Of a DNA stretch of 64,000 nt, positions 1-8,498 are shown piece by piece. The stretch's first letter is position 1. Each line of letters begins with the position of its first letter. Below the pieces are notes generated by a model. The model did no database searches and was not told where the DNA came from. It worked only from the letters and a program-made list of their open reading frames with translations. A program made the translations under genes and the position numbers. Source of the DNA: Acinetobacter pecorum (GTDB lineage Bacteria; Pseudomonadota; Gammaproteobacteria; Pseudomonadales; Moraxellaceae); the NCBI RefSeq assembly GCF_014837015.1, contig NZ_JACSPT010000006.1, forward strand, positions 114,576-178,575. Reading direction: 5' to 3'.

Positions 1-303
1 CAAAATATTAATTCTAAAATCAGCTTTGATGAGGATTTTGCCTTGATTCTCACCCGTGAAAATGTCCAGAATATTAAACCTCATCCCGAGGTTTACCTGA
101 ATGTTTTGCAAGCCTTTAACCTTCGACCAGAGGAATGTCTAATTATTGAAGACTCTTTAGTCGGTGTAGAAGCAGCAAATCATGCGGACATCGAGGTGGT
201 GGCAATTTATGATCAGCACTCCGCTCATGAAATAGATTTGATCAAAGCCAAAGCGAATTATTTTGTCGAAGATTTTGCTGAATTATTAAGTTTCCTCCCA
301 TAA
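1..303 (+). CDS. HAD-superfamily phosphatase, C-terminal part (cut by window edge)
   Basis: The reading frame is open from base 1 and ends at TAA 301-303, so this is the last 100 codons of a gene that begins outside the window. KPHPEVYL near residue 26 and the acidic motif IIEDSLVGVEAA near residue 50 are HAD motifs III and IV, where the Lys and Asp position phosphate and Mg2+. The pattern fits the beta-phosphoglucomutase/phosphoglycolate phosphatase-like group of sugar-phosphate phosphatases. The nucleophile Asp (motif I) lies in the missing part, so substrate cannot be judged. An in-frame TTG at 43 is not needed as a start. Confidence 0.8.
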   Translation, partial: QNINSKISFDEDFALILTRENVQNIKPHPEVYLNVLQAFNLRPEECLIIEDSLVGVEAANHADIEVVAIYDQHSAHEIDLIKAKANYFVEDFAELLSFLP

Positions 304-316
304 AGCATTCCTAAAA

Positions 317-353
317 AAAGATGTCATGCTTTATCCTTGCACATGACATCTTT
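317..353. terminator. Bidirectional intrinsic terminator
   Basis: The arms AAAGATGTCATG (317-328) and CATGACATCTTT (342-353) form a 12-bp stem. An A-run precedes the left arm and T-rich sequence follows the right arm. It lies between the converging HAD and lipoprotein genes and can serve both strands. Confidence 0.8.
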
Positions 354-384
354 GATTTTATCTTGTGCGTAAAATTCTCGCTGA

Positions 385-735
385 CTATTTGGCTTTTTTG
401 TAGACTGAACCTGAACCGACCAGATTTCCGGTTTTCTCATCGATTGCGAAATCGACCATACCTGCACCTGCGTTCAACTGAAGCAGGCCATTTTCGCTCA
501 CTGCTGCGGGCATTGGATTCTTTTTCTCGGTTTTACCGGTTTCCTTATCTTTAATAGTATTGGTTATCAGATAATTTTTACCATTTTTGGAAATAACCAG
601 AATATTTTCAAGTTTTGGATTTTCCATGGTGTTTTTCCAGTTGCCCTGATAATCTGGTGCTGGCGTTTCAGGGGTATTACAAGCTGTTAGAAGCACTAAT
701 AATGGGATTGCTGAAAAATATTTAAGATATTGCAA
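385..735 (-). CDS. Small predicted lipoprotein
   Basis: This is a 116-residue protein of unknown function. Residues 1-19 form a lipoprotein signal: a basic start, the hydrophobic stretch SAIPLLVLLTA, and Cys19 in an LTAC lipobox. The mature part is polar, about 97 residues, with a GNWKN motif and a GSGSVYKKAK C-terminus. The start codon is TTG (735-733); I chose it because AAGG lies about 8 bases upstream and there is no ATG that keeps the signal peptide. It stands alone, converging on the HAD gene. It resembles small Acinetobacter cell-envelope lipoproteins, but no function can be given. Confidence 0.75.
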   Translation of the reverse strand: MQYLKYFSAIPLLVLLTACNTPETPAPDYQGNWKNTMENPKLENILVISKNGKNYLITNTIKDKETGKTEKKNPMPAAVSENGLLQLNAGAGMVDFAIDEKTGNLVGSGSVYKKAK

Positions 736-894
736 AATTGAGACCTTAGATGATAGAACGCGGCCATTATAAAAAGAAGGGACTGTGCCTAAACCATCAA
801 CTTGTAGGTGAAGCGTTTCGACCGTAATGAGTTTGTCTAACCTTCGTCATTTTTTTGAAAATGATCTTCATATTCCATTCATGAACTGGGGTGA

Positions 895-932
895 TAAAAA
901 AATCCTCAATAAACCATCCAAATCTATTGAGG
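895..932 (-). terminator. Intrinsic terminator of the desaturase operon
   Basis: On the minus strand CCTCAATA and TATTGAGG pair (8 bp, 904-911 with 925-932) and are followed by a seven-T run at 896-902. It lies 36 bases after the desaturase stop codon. Confidence 0.75.
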
Positions 933-967
933 AGTACCAAACTGGATAACTGAGAAACTTGAAATAA

Positions 968-2134
968 TTAACTCACCAGCTTCGCCTTAAAGTAACTGAA
1001 CACTGATTTTACTGCGTGAGTTTTTCCGGTAATTTGCTGATTCCATTCATTTGGCAAAGAACATTTTGCCAGTCTTACCCATACGGTAGAAAACTGTTTC
1101 ATAAAGCTGGCTTCGTTGTAGTGAATACCATATTCTGCACAGAGTGCTTTGACCTTTGGAGCAACCTCAACATAACGGTTGGCCGGCATATCCGGGAACA
1201 GATGATGCTCAATCTGATGGCTCAAATTACCACTCAGTATATGCAACCATTGGGTACCGCTAAAATTGCTCGAACCACGAATCTGACGGACATACCATTC
1301 TGCACGGGTTTCCTTATCGGTATTGTCCATTTCAAAGGTTTCGGCATCTTCAGTGAAATGTCCGTTAAAAATAACAGCAGAAGCCCACAGGCTACGGATC
1401 ACATTGGCAACGGCATTACCGGTAAATACTGGAATGGCATTTGGGCCAGCAATCAGCGGGAAAAATACATAATCTTTTAACACCTGACGGCGCATTTTTT
1501 TGCGTAAAGGAGCTGCTTCTTCCCAGACTTCTTTCCAGGTCTTGGTTTTATAGGCAATCACGTCTTCCAGATGCAGGCGCTGCAAGCCAACATACCATTC
1601 GAAAAACACCATTAACTGAATGCCCAATGGAATATTGAACAGGAAACGTGGTTCCCATTTTTGGGATTCACTGACTCGAATTAGCCCATAACCCACATCA
1701 TGATCCATCCCCACAATATTGGTATAGGTATGATGAATATAGTTATGCGTATATTTCCAGTCATCGCCGGTTGAAATCGTATCCCAGTCATACGTCACAC
1801 CATTCAGACTCGGATCATTCATCCAGTCAAACTGGCCATGCATGACATTGTGGCCGAGTTCCATATTTTCCACGATTTTGGAAAGACCGAGCAGACCTGT
1901 CCCAGCCAGCCATACCGGTGGTAACCAGCCAGCAAACATCAGCATGCCACGTGAGGCAATTTCACTATAGCGGACAAAGTTACGGATTTTATAAATATAT
2001 TCGGCGTCTTTTTCCCCCAGATCATCCATGACCTCGCGGCGGATTGCATCGACTTTGGCACCAAATTCCTCAATCTGTTCAGGACTGAGAAATTGGCTTT
2101 TGCTATGTCGTTTAAAATCAATTTGCATATTCAT
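968..2134 (-). CDS. Membrane fatty-acid desaturase (acyl-CoA/acyl-lipid type)
   Basis: A 388-residue di-iron membrane desaturase that introduces a double bond into fatty acyl chains. All three histidine boxes are visible: GHNVMH (His95, His99), HNYIHH (His130, His134, His135) and HQIEHH (His306-His311). Hydrophobic stretches around residues 60-85 and 225-255 match the membrane-spanning pairs of the family. The QIEHH third box is typical of the linoleoyl-CoA desaturase/DesA3-like branch. It is the second gene of an operon: the upstream ferredoxin reductase gene ends 42 bases before it and is its probable electron donor. AAGAAGG lies ahead of the ATG. Substrate position and chain length cannot be read from the sequence. 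Confidence 0.9.
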   Translation of the reverse strand: MNMQIDFKRHSKSQFLSPEQIEEFGAKVDAIRREVMDDLGEKDAEYIYKIRNFVRYSEIASRGMLMFAGWLPPVWLAGTGLLGLSKIVENMELGHNVMHGQFDWMNDPSLNGVTYDWDTISTGDDWKYTHNYIHHTYTNIVGMDHDVGYGLIRVSESQKWEPRFLFNIPLGIQLMVFFEWYVGLQRLHLEDVIAYKTKTWKEVWEEAAPLRKKMRRQVLKDYVFFPLIAGPNAIPVFTGNAVANVIRSLWASAVIFNGHFTEDAETFEMDNTDKETRAEWYVRQIRGSSNFSGTQWLHILSGNLSHQIEHHLFPDMPANRYVEVAPKVKALCAEYGIHYNEASFMKQFSTVWVRLAKCSLPNEWNQQITGKTHAVKSVFSYFKAKLVS

Positions 2135-2176
2135 GGGAGCACCTTCTTATAGTTTAATTAATGGCTTATCAATAGG

Positions 2177-3229
2177 TTATAGATTAATCACCACAGGACT
2201 CACTGCCTGGGAAATGCACAGTTTGATCTGGGTATTGTTGCCATGATCAACTTCACCGGTCAGGACGTTGCGTACCGAACCACTGACTTTGGTACAGGAA
2301 CAGGTGTTGCAGATTCCCATCCGGCAGCCATATGCAGGACGCAGGCCTGATTTTTCAGCACTTTCCAGTAAAGTGGCCTGGGCCTGAAACTCTTGCTGCG
2401 ATCTTAAAAACTGTACCGGCTGCGCCTTAATTTTCTCATCGACTGCAATCTGGAAATATTCTGAATGAAAATTGGCTTTCAAATCCAGTTTATCGATGAT
2501 TCTCAGTGCAGCTTTCATCATCCCGGCAGAGCCACAGGCATAAATTTTTCGCTCTGCCAAATCTGGCACTAGCTTTTGTAATAAGCCTTGGGTTAGATGC
2601 TGCTGGTGTTCCAGCGTATTGAAATGGTGATATTTCAAGTTTTGATGCATTAAAGCCAAGGTTTTCAACTCCGCATGAAAAGCATCATCTCGAGTGAAAT
2701 AAACTAGGTCAATCTGTTCCAGAGAATGAATGACCGCTTTTTGTAGCAAGGAATAAATTGCGGTAATACCACTGCCTGAAGCCAGAAATAAAATCGGCTG
2801 GGTGGATTTTTGCAATGTGAACTCGCCTTGGGGCTGAGATATTTCGACCACCGCACCAATTTGCATCAGGCTTAAGGCACGTGAAACTTTCCCCTGCTGT
2901 TTTACTGCAATAATCAGATCGCCATTTTTTAATACCGTCACTACTGAATAATGTCGCTGATGACGTACACCATCGAGCCTGATGGTCACTGCAATATTCT
3001 GGCCGGCCTGAAATGACTTGATGTTAAAATTATGATTCGGACGTAAATGAATCTTGAAAAAGTCAGGGCTGATAGCTTGAATACTCATAACAGCAGCTTT
3101 AACTTTTTTAATTGCCCAAGTTGGATGGATTTTTTCACCAATAAAATCAATGAAATCTTCCCGTATCCAATGCGGCTGATAGGTTGGCATGCTTGTCATT
3201 TTTATCCCCTTATCCGCAGACAGTTTCAT
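2177..3229 (-). CDS. Ferredoxin-NAD(P) reductase with C-terminal 2Fe-2S domain, desaturase partner
   Basis: A 350-residue electron-transfer flavoprotein. The central part holds the FAD-binding motif RHYSVV (near residue 112) and the nucleotide-binding motif ASGSGITA. The C-terminal 80 residues form a plant-type 2Fe-2S ferredoxin with Cys residues in YGCRMGICNTCSC plus one late Cys in KLCISQ. This FNR-ferredoxin order matches reductases that feed membrane desaturases. The desaturase gene follows directly on the same strand, which supports the pairing. Met11 (3199) is an alternative start. No DesT-type TetR gene is adjacent, unlike the Pseudomonas desCB arrangement as I know it. Confidence 0.9.
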   Translation of the reverse strand: MKLSADKGIKMTSMPTYQPHWIREDFIDFIGEKIHPTWAIKKVKAAVMSIQAISPDFFKIHLRPNHNFNIKSFQAGQNIAVTIRLDGVRHQRHYSVVTVLKNGDLIIAVKQQGKVSRALSLMQIGAVVEISQPQGEFTLQKSTQPILFLASGSGITAIYSLLQKAVIHSLEQIDLVYFTRDDAFHAELKTLALMHQNLKYHHFNTLEHQQHLTQGLLQKLVPDLAERKIYACGSAGMMKAALRIIDKLDLKANFHSEYFQIAVDEKIKAQPVQFLRSQQEFQAQATLLESAEKSGLRPAYGCRMGICNTCSCTKVSGSVRNVLTGEVDHGNNTQIKLCISQAVSPVVINL

Positions 3230-3427
3230 TAATGTACAACTGTCTAATTATTATATTGTTCAGGATAAAGAATTCTCATGCTCAGACCATATCAATACAG
3301 GTCAAATTATGTGCTCAACCCCCACAATATAGCTTTTTGTCTAACAATATTCGCTAAAAGTATCGATTCCAACGCTATATCTTGAGAAAAAGAATTTTAA
3401 ACTTGTACCTCTATCGAATGTTTACAT

Positions 3428-3457
3428 AAAAAACTGACCTCTATTCGAGATCAGTTT
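3428..3457 (-). terminator. Intrinsic terminator of the acyl-CoA ligase gene
   Basis: Minus-strand AAACTGA and TCAGTTT pair around an inner TCTC/AGAG stem and end in six T residues (3428-3433). It lies about 40 bases after the ligase stop. Confidence 0.8.
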
Positions 3458-3498
3458 GTTGAGTAGCATGTTAAGAGAACTCTTTTGAACTGGACGCT

Positions 3499-5136
3499 CT
3501 AACCTGCCGCCTGTTCCAAAAGAATGGTCCCATATAATTCACGCAGATCCTTTTTCAGCATTTTACCAGTACCACTCAGTGGAATCGCATCAACGAACAC
3601 GACTCGATCTGGAACCTGCCATTTGGCAACTTTGTCTGCATAATAATCCAGCAGATCAGTCTCAATTAGCTGGCTGCCCGGCTTTATAATGGCAATTAAT
3701 ACGGGACGCTCATCCCATTTAGGGTGCTGGGCAGCAATCACGGCAGCCATCGCAATTTCCGGATGTCCCATGGCAATATTTTCCAGATCTACCGATGAAA
3801 TCCATTCCCCCCCAGACTTGATTAAATCCTTGGAGCGGTCGCTGAGTTTCATAAAACCATCCTGATTCAGCGTGGCAATATCGCCGGTATCGAACCAGCC
3901 ATCCTCTGTCAGTGCAGATTCTTCCTTGCCAAAATAATGACTGATGACCCAATGGCCCTTAACCTGTAAGTTTCCTGTGCTAAGTCCATCACGTTCAATT
4001 TCATGCGTACCTTTTTCTGCATCGATCAAACGTAAATCAATCCCGAATGGCGGACGGCCTTGAGACAGACGAATCTGCAGTTTTTCTTCATCCGACAGAG
4101 ACAAATGTTTGGTCTTGAGCTGATTGGCTGTACCCAGTGGACTGATTTCCGTCATGCCCCAGGCATGGATCGTTTCGCAATTAAACTGTTCTTTGAACGC
4201 TTTGAGCATGGCCGGTGGGCATGCCGATCCGCCCACTACATTCCGTTTTAGGCTTTCCAGTTTTGAACCTGACTGATTTGCTGCTGCAATCAGCCCCTGC
4301 CAGATGGTCGGAACCCCAAGTGCTACCGAAACCTTATAGGTATCAATCAGGTTAACCAGACTTGTCCCGTCCAGACCCGGTCCCGGCAGGATCAGGGTAC
4401 ATCCCACCATCGCGGCAGCATAGGGAGTGCCCCATGCATTGACATGGAACATCGGTACGACAGGCAACATAATATCGGCAGCTGAGACATTTAATGAGTC
4501 AGGCAAAATAATTGCATAACTATGTAATACAGTAGAGCGATGGCTATACAGCACACCTTTGGGATTACCTGTGGTTCCAGAGGTATAACACAAGGAACTT
4601 GCCGAGTTTTCATCAATCACTGGCCATTCGAAATCTGCATTTTGTCCAGCCAGCAGGTCATCATAAAATTGTACTTCCGGAATCGCTTCTGTTACTGCCG
4701 GATCAGCCGCATCCAGACAGATGAAATGCTCTACAGAGGTCAGCAGTGATTTCACTGCTTTAATTAAAGGAACAAATGTCTTGTCGAATAGCACCACACG
4801 GTCTGCGGCATCGTTCATAATAAAAATCAGCTGTTCAGGAAACAAGCGCGGATTAATGGTATGACAGACCAGACCACTACCAGAAATGGCATACCAGGAT
4901 TCTAAATGGCGGTGATTATTCCAGGCAATGGTTGCGACCCGATCTCCCTGCGCCAAGCCAAGTTGTTGCAGCACATTGGCAAAACGTTTCGAGTTTTGGT
5001 GAATTTCGCCCCAATTGGTAACTTTAATACTGCTATCAGTATTTTTGGAAATTACTTCGGTATCGGCATGATAGCGTCCTGCATGTTCAATCATGCTGCT
5101 GATCAGTAAAGGCTGAAACATCATATTTCCGAGCAT
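3499..5136 (-). CDS. Fatty acyl-CoA synthetase (AMP-forming, AlkK-like)
   Basis: A 545-residue ANL-superfamily ligase that activates a medium- or long-chain fatty acid to its CoA thioester with ATP. The P-loop YTSGTTGNPKG is at residues 184-194. The A5 motif HAWGMTE, the A7 aspartate in DGWFDTGD, the hinge region DRSKDLIKSGGEWIS and a C-terminal catalytic Lys in SGTGKMLKK are all present. Length and motif order fit the AlkK/medium-chain group. The ATG at 5136 has an excellent ribosome site (AAAGGAGTGGAGA). The gene has its own terminator and probably its own promoter in the 470-base gap shared with the divergent MocR regulator. Adjacency to the desaturase genes suggests fatty-acid use, but chain length is not shown by sequence. 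Confidence 0.9.
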   Translation of the reverse strand: MLGNMMFQPLLISSMIEHAGRYHADTEVISKNTDSSIKVTNWGEIHQNSKRFANVLQQLGLAQGDRVATIAWNNHRHLESWYAISGSGLVCHTINPRLFPEQLIFIMNDAADRVVLFDKTFVPLIKAVKSLLTSVEHFICLDAADPAVTEAIPEVQFYDDLLAGQNADFEWPVIDENSASSLCYTSGTTGNPKGVLYSHRSTVLHSYAIILPDSLNVSAADIMLPVVPMFHVNAWGTPYAAAMVGCTLILPGPGLDGTSLVNLIDTYKVSVALGVPTIWQGLIAAANQSGSKLESLKRNVVGGSACPPAMLKAFKEQFNCETIHAWGMTEISPLGTANQLKTKHLSLSDEEKLQIRLSQGRPPFGIDLRLIDAEKGTHEIERDGLSTGNLQVKGHWVISHYFGKEESALTEDGWFDTGDIATLNQDGFMKLSDRSKDLIKSGGEWISSVDLENIAMGHPEIAMAAVIAAQHPKWDERPVLIAIIKPGSQLIETDLLDYYADKVAKWQVPDRVVFVDAIPLSGTGKMLKKDLRELYGTILLEQAAG

Positions 5137-5606
5137 TCTCCACTCCTTTGTGCTTGTTATTGGTCCGTGTATTGATATCGTTGTTATATATGCATGATGG
5201 CTCGGTCTGAGACCGTGACATAATTTTTATCATCATGTGGACTGAATTTAGCAAGGAAATCTGGGTTTGTAAGTATCGAATTGTGACAAATTAACAGAAG
5301 TGACTCTGGCGAATAAAATAAGAGCACGATTTATATAGAAATAAAAAAACTCTTCATAGAAAGACTGAGCCTGATATTCAGTTTAATAATCATATATTGA
5401 TTGAATGTCTACTGGCTTAATACAGCCTTCCCATTTAATGGTCATGTTTAATTGAGATACTGACCTTAAAAAAACAGTACAACAGGTTAATGTAACGTAT
5501 GTTTGAAAATAGACTAACATCCACCCTAGTCTTAATTTGTTATATTAAGTATATTAAAATATGCTATAAATCAAAATAATTAGAACAGTCTTAGTTCAGA
5601 AAGTGT
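5137..5606. promoter_or_regulatory. Divergent intergenic region, ligase / MocR regulator
   Basis: This 470-base AT-rich gap must hold both outward promoters. The 60 bases before the regulator start are strongly AT-rich (TATATTAAGTATATT-like runs). I found no convincing open frame, terminator or long palindrome here, and no operator can be assigned by eye. Confidence 0.4.
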
Positions 5607-7025
5607 ATGTATAAGTCTGAAAAGTTGGCACAGACGATCCGTCAAATGATTGAAAATGGCGTATGGAAAGCGTATGAAAAATTACCTTCCCTTCGTGAAC
5701 AGGCCCAATTATCCGGCTATAGTCTGATGACAGTACTGAATGCCTATCAGGAACTCGAAGCCCAAGGTCTGGTCTACGCCAAAGATAAATCAGGTTATTT
5801 TGTTGCAGAACGTGCCCAGCCATTCACCCGTAAACAGCCCGTCCAGATTGGTTTAAATTCCAGAATCCAAATCAACTCGGTAGTTTTTAACTTCTTAAAA
5901 TCAACTCAGCCAGCCGAAATTGTACCTTTTGGTTCAGCATTTCCTAATGCAGAACTATTATATAACGCCAAATTCATGCAGATTCTGGCGCAGCAGGCCA
6001 AAAGAAAAAGTAGTTATAACAATCAGAATCACATGCCGCCTGGCAATCAGGACTTACGACAACTGATTGCCAACCGCTATCAACTACAAGGAATCCCATG
6101 TCATCCCAATGACATTGTCATTACATCCGGTGCACTAGAGGCATTAAACTTGTCCCTGCAGGCCTTAACTCAACCGGGCGATTTTATCCTGCTACAGCAA
6201 ACCATATTTTATGGTGCCTGGCAGGCAGCCGAACGTTTGGGGTTGCAAGTGATTACGATTCCTGAACACCCACAATTCGGCTTTGATCTGGAATCATTTG
6301 AACAGGCTTTAAAACAGTATCCGATCAAGGTGTGCTGGCTAATGCTGAATGCACATAATCCGATTGGCTTTACTGTTAATCCGGAAATTAAGCAGAAAAT
6401 TGCAGAACTTTTATATAAATATCAGGTGTATTTGATTGAAGATGATGTTTATCAGGAATTGAATTACGGTTCAGCCAAACCGCTACCAGTTAAATACTTT
6501 GACCAGCACCAGAAGGTGCTGCACTGTGCATCTTTTTCCAAAACGCTAGGGATGGGTGCACGCGTAGGCTGGGTGTATGCCGGTCCATTTTCTGATGCCA
6601 TTCAGCATTTACAGCTCATGAGCACTCTAACTGTTAGCCCCTTACTTCAAAATGCACTGGTCGAGTTTATTTCGCACCATCATTATGAAAAACATTTAAG
6701 GCATTTAAGACAGCATTTGGAAAAATACAAAAAGAAATTTTATCAGGAACTTAAAGCACGTTTAGGAAGTATCTGTGAAATTTACTATTATTCCAGCGGT
6801 TATTTCCTCTGGATCGAATTGCCTGAACAACTTGACGGTCAGGTTTTATATGAGCAACTGATTCAGCAGAATATTGCGATTGCCCCTGCACTGCTGTTTA
6901 GGCCGGATCATGCCAGCCAACATTATATTCGTCTGAATTGTTCCTATGAATGGACAGCCAGAGTTGAAAATTCGATCAATCTGCTGGCAGAAATCATTCT
7001 TCAAAATCGCAAAAGCGTGGATTGA
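5607..7025 (+). CDS. MocR-family regulator (GntR HTH fused to aminotransferase fold)
   Basis: A 472-residue PLP-dependent transcription factor. Residues 1-70 are a GntR winged helix (LPSLREQAQLSGYSLMTVLNAYQEL). Residues 100-465 have the fold of class-I aminotransferases. The PLP lysine is Lys312 in SFSKTLGMGARVGW; Asp280 (IEDDVY) and Asn251 (NAHNPIG) are the usual cofactor contacts. MocR proteins sense an amine or PLP-related ligand and usually control a neighbouring or divergent gene; here the divergent neighbour is a fatty acyl-CoA ligase, so the target is unclear. The stop codon lies inside the terminator hairpin. It could be PdxR-like, but no pdx gene is present in the window. Confidence 0.88.
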   Translation: MYKSEKLAQTIRQMIENGVWKAYEKLPSLREQAQLSGYSLMTVLNAYQELEAQGLVYAKDKSGYFVAERAQPFTRKQPVQIGLNSRIQINSVVFNFLKSTQPAEIVPFGSAFPNAELLYNAKFMQILAQQAKRKSSYNNQNHMPPGNQDLRQLIANRYQLQGIPCHPNDIVITSGALEALNLSLQALTQPGDFILLQQTIFYGAWQAAERLGLQVITIPEHPQFGFDLESFEQALKQYPIKVCWLMLNAHNPIGFTVNPEIKQKIAELLYKYQVYLIEDDVYQELNYGSAKPLPVKYFDQHQKVLHCASFSKTLGMGARVGWVYAGPFSDAIQHLQLMSTLTVSPLLQNALVEFISHHHYEKHLRHLRQHLEKYKKKFYQELKARLGSICEIYYYSSGYFLWIELPEQLDGQVLYEQLIQQNIAIAPALLFRPDHASQHYIRLNCSYEWTARVENSINLLAEIILQNRKSVD

Positions 7026-7040
7026 TTCATCCACGCTTTT
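7011..7040. terminator. Bidirectional terminator, MocR gene / porin gene
   Basis: AAAAGCGTGGAT (7011-7022) pairs perfectly with ATCCACGCTTTT (7029-7040) around a six-base loop. The MocR TGA (7023-7025) is in the loop. A/T runs on both sides suit termination of both converging genes. Confidence 0.9.
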
Positions 7041-7067
7041 AAAATACTTCTGCTAGATTGCTAAAGT

Positions 7068-8390
7068 TTAGAAACTATAAATTGCGACTGCATTAACTCG
7101 GTTGTCTTCACCTTTAGTACTGCCATTTGGTGCTGCCACTACGGCTTCACGTTCACCATATACATATTCCAGGCCGAAACTTAAAGGTTTGGTTGGGCTA
7201 TAGAAAACATTTGCCCAAGCTTGCCATAGGTCTTTGTTAATGGCGGTTGGATTTGCGCTGGCAGCGATATATGCATTACTCTGGTCAAAATTCATATAGC
7301 CATAACCCAGTGTACCACGCAATTTCTCGTTAAATTGCTGAGTTAAACCTACTGAAATTGAATCAAATTCACTTTGTAAAAGATCACCATTTGTGGCTGC
7401 AATGACCCCGGGATTGGCATAAGATACAAAACTGCTATCACCTTTGACGTGATAGTAGTCAGCTTTGAGCGTCGTACCTGGCACAAGATCATACTTGGCA
7501 CCTAAACCTAGACCCCATGCGGTTTTTTCATCTTCGTTGATACGTTTTTCATGACCCATGGCCCGTGCACTGACCATAAAATTATCTGCCAACTTATGAT
7601 TTAAACGTGCCGTTAAAGCAGGTAGACGCTGTTTGATGGAACCATCTTTCGGATCTTCTACTGCAAGGACCAGATTGGTAGCCGGGCTAAAAGTACTGGT
7701 ATGACGTACTTGTGGCGTCCGTTTAATTGATCCGCCCGCATAAACCAGGGCATCTACAGTTTCCGGGATATAATCAGGTACCGCAAAGTTTGACCAGGTT
7801 TGACCAATCAACCAGTTAGCATAACTGATATACGCATGACGGATACGTAAGTTATCAAAGCTGGCACCACCCAAGAAGTCCACTTCAATTTTACCGCTCA
7901 GGGCTTTATCCCCAGCACCGACAGGTGTTTTAAAATCCATACCTAAACGGGTTGCAGACAGGGTTGACTTAAACTCATCACTACGTTCGCCTGTGCCTTC
8001 AAGTGGGACAGTATTAATCTGGTTATACATGCGGGTAGCTGAACCACCTTCAGCCTGATAAGAGGCATCCGCGCGGATATTACCGTATAAATTGAACTCG
8101 GCACCACTGGCAATTTTCATGACAGGTTTAGTTGCAGGCGTACTTACTGGTATTGGTGCTATTGCCACTGGGGCAATTACCGTGGCTGTCTGAGCTTGCT
8201 GCTGTTCAACCAGTGCGCGTAAGGCCTGAACTTCCTGGCGCAGCTGTTCAATTTCCTGCTGGTTCGACTGGGCTGGGGTTTGCGCTTGAGACGACAAGCT
8301 GATGCCCCCTAAGCTCATTGCCATCATGCTCATCAGCACTGTGCGTTTGAATGTGATTAGTGGTTGATTAAATAATTGTGTCGTGTTCAT
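7068..8390 (-). CDS. DcaP-like outer-membrane channel
   Basis: A 440-residue outer-membrane protein. A signal peptide (KRTVLMSMMAMSLGGISLSSQAQ) is followed by a short coiled coil, about residues 45-70, rich in Gln, Glu and Leu (QQEIEQLRQEVQALRALVEQQQ). A Pro/Val-rich linker and a beta-barrel with alternating strands follow, ending in Phe (AVAIYSF). This order matches the trimeric DcaP family of Acinetobacter, which passes dicarboxylic and aromatic acids. I start at ATG 8390; a longer frame from a TTG at 8429 lacks support. It lies 108 bases downstream of the aromatic-acid permease and is probably co-transcribed with it, serving uptake of the same acid. ADP1 uses a BenP porin in this role; this protein looks DcaP-like instead. 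Confidence 0.85.
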   Translation of the reverse strand: MNTTQLFNQPLITFKRTVLMSMMAMSLGGISLSSQAQTPAQSNQQEIEQLRQEVQALRALVEQQQAQTATVIAPVAIAPIPVSTPATKPVMKIASGAEFNLYGNIRADASYQAEGGSATRMYNQINTVPLEGTGERSDEFKSTLSATRLGMDFKTPVGAGDKALSGKIEVDFLGGASFDNLRIRHAYISYANWLIGQTWSNFAVPDYIPETVDALVYAGGSIKRTPQVRHTSTFSPATNLVLAVEDPKDGSIKQRLPALTARLNHKLADNFMVSARAMGHEKRINEDEKTAWGLGLGAKYDLVPGTTLKADYYHVKGDSSFVSYANPGVIAATNGDLLQSEFDSISVGLTQQFNEKLRGTLGYGYMNFDQSNAYIAASANPTAINKDLWQAWANVFYSPTKPLSFGLEYVYGEREAVVAAPNGSTKGEDNRVNAVAIYSF

Positions 8391-8498
8391 CCTAAACTCG
8401 CTTTTTATTATGCGTCTCGATTCTAGCAACAGATCACCACCGGTTACGATGGCGATCTATATCATTGGGAATATTATCTTTATTGATTGAAATCTAAC

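Noticed and set aside
321..554. 77-codon plus-strand frame
   Set aside because: It begins inside the terminator hairpin and runs antisense to the lipoprotein gene.
1016..1480. 154-codon plus-strand frame
   Set aside because: It is antisense to the desaturase gene, whose histidine boxes are intact; no ribosome site or recognisable domain.
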